A stretch of 64,000 bases of DNA from Lachnospiraceae bacterium (lineage in GTDB: Bacteria > Bacillota > Clostridia > Lachnospirales > Lachnospiraceae): NCBI GenBank assembly GCA_017412055.1, contig JAFQOW010000041.1:174713-238712 (forward strand), read 5' to 3'. The stretch's first letter is position 1. Every line of letters begins with the position of its first letter. Shown in pieces: positions 63,819 through 64,000 of the stretch. The notes below the pieces were generated by a model. That model was not told where the DNA came from. It did no database searches and worked only from the letters and a program-made list of their open reading frames with translations. The translations under genes and the position numbers were made by a program.

Positions 63819-64000
63819 TTATATTTGTGTTCTGTTCAAAATAGCAGCAAATTGCTTTGCCGTTTCACGAGAAGTATATCCCCACTTCTCCTCCGCTGGG
63901 TCCCAGATATTGCATTGTATATCACCGAACAACGCAATCTTTGTCCCGTCTTCATAAAGATAAACTTTCGTTCCGAAAAGTGTTCGCTTAACTTCAACCG
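63819..64000 (-). CDS. Hypothetical protein, C-terminal part
   Basis: The start lies beyond the right edge. The visible end reads KVYLYEDGTKIALFGDIQCN and finishes FAAILNRTQI, with NRTQI and the stop encoded by the next promoter. Confidence 0.6.
   Translation of the reverse strand, partial: VEVKRTLFGTKVYLYEDGTKIALFGDIQCNIWDPAEEKWGYTSRETAKQFAAILNRTQI

Noticed and set aside
1..64000. CRISPR array
   Set aside because: The short repeats seen are promoters, tRNA arms or dispersed motifs; none has regular repeat-spacer spacing.
18581..64000. TAG recoding as in some large gut phages
   Set aside because: Several genes end cleanly at TAG (18581, 4543, 58083) and no gene here needs in-frame TAG readthrough; no suppressor tRNA was securely identified.

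Overview
The window looks like part of a large tailed phage (T4-related myovirus type) of a Bacteroidetes-like host. The structural end encodes a T4-type prohead module (gp22-like scaffold, gp21-type protease, gp4-type head completion protein). Start codons have no Shine-Dalgarno sequence and sit in A/T-rich context, some proteins carry lipoprotein-like signals, and the putative adhesins have BspA/DUF285-like repeats. Nearly everything is on the minus strand. The exceptions are a GC-richer membrane-protein operon (31.8-34.45 kb) and three small genes (45.8-46.8 kb). The host is an inference.

Layout. 1-4 kb: capsid assembly plus an unusual nucleotidyltransferase-ligase fusion. 4-13.5 kb: phosphoesterase, membrane proteins, two leucine-rich-repeat adhesin candidates and a DUF932 protein. 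13.5-18.4 kb: TnpB remnant, lysozyme, and small membrane proteins sharing a C-terminal tail. 18.4-31 kb: tRNA cluster I, with homing endonucleases, a group I intron in tRNA-Lys, permuted tRNA-like genes and structured non-coding RNAs, interrupted by late and membrane-protein genes. 31-34.5 kb: plus-strand operon. 34.5-47.4 kb: short genes, mostly one promoter each, including an RNA ligase and an HD hydrolase. 47.5-51.7 kb: tRNA cluster II with a roughly 700-nt structured RNA. 51.7-64 kb: more short, mostly unknown early-type genes.

Regulation. Two promoter classes can be read directly. Class E has an AACAGAAC box, 4-5 nt, then TATAAT; the start codon usually lies 6 nt after the TATAAT, so the mRNA should be leaderless. 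More than 50 copies precede small genes, and an ATCAGAAC variant precedes most tRNA operons. Class L is a T4-like TATAAATA/GATAAATA about 6 nt before the start codon, in front of virion genes, the lysozyme and the endonucleases. A minority of class E genes have an A/C-rich leader of about 30 nt (GTAACAAGCAAACAA type). Many class E promoters overlap the end of the upstream gene, so their bases encode its last residues and stop codon.

How the parts may work together. The two tRNA clusters cover most amino acids and include an initiator tRNA. With the RNA ligase and the ligase fusion they suggest a phage that supplies and repairs its own tRNAs. At least three loci carry tRNA halves in permuted order (T arm before D arm) enclosed by a recurrent element with the motif ACAGC(A/G)A. 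These permuted tRNAs, the giant RNA at 50.7-51.4 kb and the family of membrane proteins with one shared C-terminal tail are the best candidates for undescribed biology here.
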